This document shows, in pieces, positions 46,273-47,737 of a stretch of DNA of 47,737 nt (the stretch's first letter is position 1; each line of letters starts with the position of its first letter). The translations under genes and the position numbers were made by a program. A model generated the notes under the pieces. It saw only the letters and a program-made list of their open reading frames with translations. It had not been told where the DNA came from and did no database searches. This DNA comes from Pseudomonadota bacterium (GTDB lineage Bacteria; Pseudomonadota; Gammaproteobacteria; Burkholderiales; Usitatibacteraceae): positions 1 through 47,737 of the forward strand of contig JAKOWJ010000003.1 in NCBI GenBank assembly GCA_029781595.1. Reading direction: 5' to 3'.

Positions 46273-46414
46273 CCCGATGACACCCGGCGCCCCGGCGCGC
46301 GTGGGCTAGAATGGCCGCTCGCGAAAGCCCGCCGGAACCCATGCGCCGCCCCCCTGCCCGAACGCTCCCGCGGGCCGCCCTCGCCCACCGTCGGCCCCGC
46401 GGCGCGGCGTCGCC

Positions 46415-47452
46415 GTGAGCGAGCCGGGCGGCGGCCGGCCCCACGTGCGCATCGAGTCGTTCCTCGCGCACGCCGGCGGCGCGCGCCGCGTCACCGTCGA
46501 GCGCTACGAGCGCCTTTCGGGCGGCGCCATCCAGGAGAACGCGGCGCTCGACGTGACGGTCGACGGCGGTCCGCACGCCGGCCGCCACGCGTGGGTGCTG
46601 CGCACGGACGCCCCTTCGGGCGTGGCCGTGAGCCGCACGCGGCCCGAGGAGTACGAGCTGCTGCGGGTGGCGCACGCCGCCGGCGTGAAGGTGCCCGAGC
46701 CCCTCTTCGCGTGCAGCGACGGCCAGGGGCCCGACTTCTTCGTCATGGCACGCGTGCCCGGGCTCGCCGCGGGCCACCGCCTCACCAAGGACGCCACGCT
46801 CGTGCCCGACGGGGAAGGACTCGCGCGCGAGCTGGGCGCCAACCTCGCGCGCCTGCACGCCGTGCGCCCCCCGCACCCCGCCCTCGCCTTCCTGGGCGAG
46901 CCGCCCGCCGACGGCGCCCGCGCCACGATCGCCGGGTACCGGCGCGACCTGGACGCGCTGGGCGCCGTGCGCGGCGAGGCCTGGCCCGCGCTCGAGTGGG
47001 GCCTCGCGTGGTGCGCGCGGCATGCGCCGCCCCCCCTCGCCCCGTGCCTGCTGCACCGCGACTACCGCACGGGCAATTACCTCGTGCACGAAGGCCGGCT
47101 CGCCGCCGTGCTGGACTGGGAATTCGCCGGCTGGGGCGACGCGCGCGAGGACCTGGGCTGGATGCTGGCGCGCTGCTGGCGCTTCGCGCGGCCCGACCGC
47201 GAGGCCGGCGGCATCGCGGGCGCCGCGGCGTTCCTGGAGGGCTACGCGCAGGCCGGCGGCCAGCGCCTCACGCCGGCGCAGACGCTGTACTGGCAGGTGC
47301 TCGCGCACCTGCGCTGGGCGGTGATCGCCCTGCAGCAGGCCGAGCGCCACCGCTCCGGCGCGCAACGCTCGCTGGAGCTCGCCCTCACCGCGCACATCGT
47401 CCCCGAGCTCGAGCTCGAGATCCTCTCGCTCACCGAAGGAGACCCCGCATGA
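46415..47452 (+). CDS. APH-family phosphotransferase-like protein
   Basis: The frame starts with GTG at 46415. The 345-residue protein has the aminoglycoside-phosphotransferase fold: RLSGGAIQENAALDV near the N-terminus, FFVMARVPGLAAGHRL, the catalytic loop LLHRDYRTGNYLV and the metal motif VLDWEFAGWGDAREDLGWM. Members beside DUF6285 and acyl-CoA dehydrogenases form a group unrelated to drug resistance. The next gene fits that group, and it overlaps by four bases (ATGA). Confidence 0.88.
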   Translation: MSEPGGGRPHVRIESFLAHAGGARRVTVERYERLSGGAIQENAALDVTVDGGPHAGRHAWVLRTDAPSGVAVSRTRPEEYELLRVAHAAGVKVPEPLFACSDGQGPDFFVMARVPGLAAGHRLTKDATLVPDGEGLARELGANLARLHAVRPPHPALAFLGEPPADGARATIAGYRRDLDALGAVRGEAWPALEWGLAWCARHAPPPLAPCLLHRDYRTGNYLVHEGRLAAVLDWEFAGWGDAREDLGWMLARCWRFARPDREAGGIAGAAAFLEGYAQAGGQRLTPAQTLYWQVLAHLRWAVIALQQAERHRSGAQRSLELALTAHIVPELELEILSLTEGDPA

Positions 47453-47737
47453 AGGTCGAACCCGGCGCCGCCGACCTGCTCGGCATCGCGCGCGAGACGA
47501 TCCTCTCGCAGCTCGTCCCCGCCCTGCCCGAGGGCGCACGCTACGCGGCGCTCATGGCGGCCAACGCGCTCGCCATCGCCGCGCGCGAGATCGCCTCGCC
47601 CGCGCACGAGGCGGCCGAGCGCGGGCGCCTGGCCGCCCTGCTGCCGGACCGGACGCCGGCGGGCGAGGACGCGGCGGACCGGCGGGCGGCCACGGCGCTC
47701 CTGGCGGCGCGCGTGCGCGAAGGCCGGTTCGACGACC
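47449..47737 (+). CDS. DUF6285-type protein, cut by right edge
   Basis: The frame begins at ATG 47449 with GGAGA upstream and stays open to the edge (96 codons). The visible part is helical (LLGIARETILSQLVPALPEG, YAALMAANALAIAAREIA) and fits the small DUF6285 proteins found directly after APH-like genes. The function is unknown. Confidence 0.65.
   Translation, partial: MKVEPGAADLLGIARETILSQLVPALPEGARYAALMAANALAIAAREIASPAHEAAERGRLAALLPDRTPAGEDAADRRAATALLAARVREGRFDD

Noticed and set aside
46307-46312. TAGAAT as a promoter for the APH-like gene
   Set aside because: No -35 box at a suitable distance, and the leader would exceed 90 bases; too weak to list as a feature.
46415-47452. Aminoglycoside resistance kinase
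   Set aside because: The fold is APH-like, but the coupled DUF6285 neighbour fits a metabolic group of such proteins.

Overview
The window is a very G+C-rich, gene-dense bacterial chromosome segment of about 48 complete or edge-truncated genes. No gap between genes exceeds about 200 bp, and I see no rRNA, tRNA, CRISPR array, insertion sequence or phage gene. The gene set (MlaA lipoprotein, ClpB, NadC, surE-pcm-nlpD, NAD-glutamate dehydrogenase of about 1,600 aa, MoxR/DUF58/TgpA, exosortase H) points to a free-living Gram-negative proteobacterium, most likely a betaproteobacterium. The exact family cannot be fixed from this window.

Layout. Positions 1-8237, all minus strand: a truncated gamma-glutamyltransferase, a DUF885 metallo-hydrolase, a VOC protein, small exported proteins, a transglutaminase-like lipoprotein, a GNAT acetyltransferase, a short RlmN-family radical SAM enzyme, an OmpA-like protein and uracil-DNA glycosylase. 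Positions 8238-11392: a 52-residue peptide with a double-glycine-type C-terminus and its own promoter and palindrome, facing a coupled pair of regulators (a LuxR-type HTH protein and a TPR/HD-GYP-like protein). Positions 11453-17465: a DUF808 membrane protein, a J-like/trypsin-like membrane protein, small proteins, a pentapeptide-like solenoid protein and clpB, which has a near-consensus heat-shock promoter. Positions 17586-19832, plus strand: nadC-mlaA-small membrane protein-thioesterase. Positions 19843-26235, minus strand: a secreted three-domain beta/gamma-crystallin protein, the exosortase H pair, and an overlapping amino-acid operon alaC-GNAT-hom-thrC.

Positions 26337-36894: an Mth938-like protein, an MFS transporter, and a glutamate/aspartate locus. 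That locus has NAD-glutamate dehydrogenase divergent from an Asp/Glu racemase and a complete GltIJKL uptake system, with a -24/-12-type sequence before gltI. Together these would import acidic amino acids, interconvert their stereoisomers and feed them to 2-oxoglutarate. Positions 36986-39855: hypothetical and exported proteins, DUF167 and a histone-deacetylase-family hydrolase. Positions 39962-43877: moxR-DUF58-tgpA. Positions 43874-46231, minus strand: surE-pcm-nlpD without a following rpoS. Positions 46415-end: an APH-family kinase-like protein and a truncated DUF6285 protein.

The least explained locus is 8238-11392, where a tiny gene with a leader-peptide look sits beside a regulator pair that has a candidate peptide-binding helical-repeat region. 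Other points of interest are the catalytically empty J/trypsin-like fusion, the A-x-G-x-x solenoid protein, the crystallin protein with six degenerate calcium motifs, and two well-formed alternative-sigma promoter sequences.
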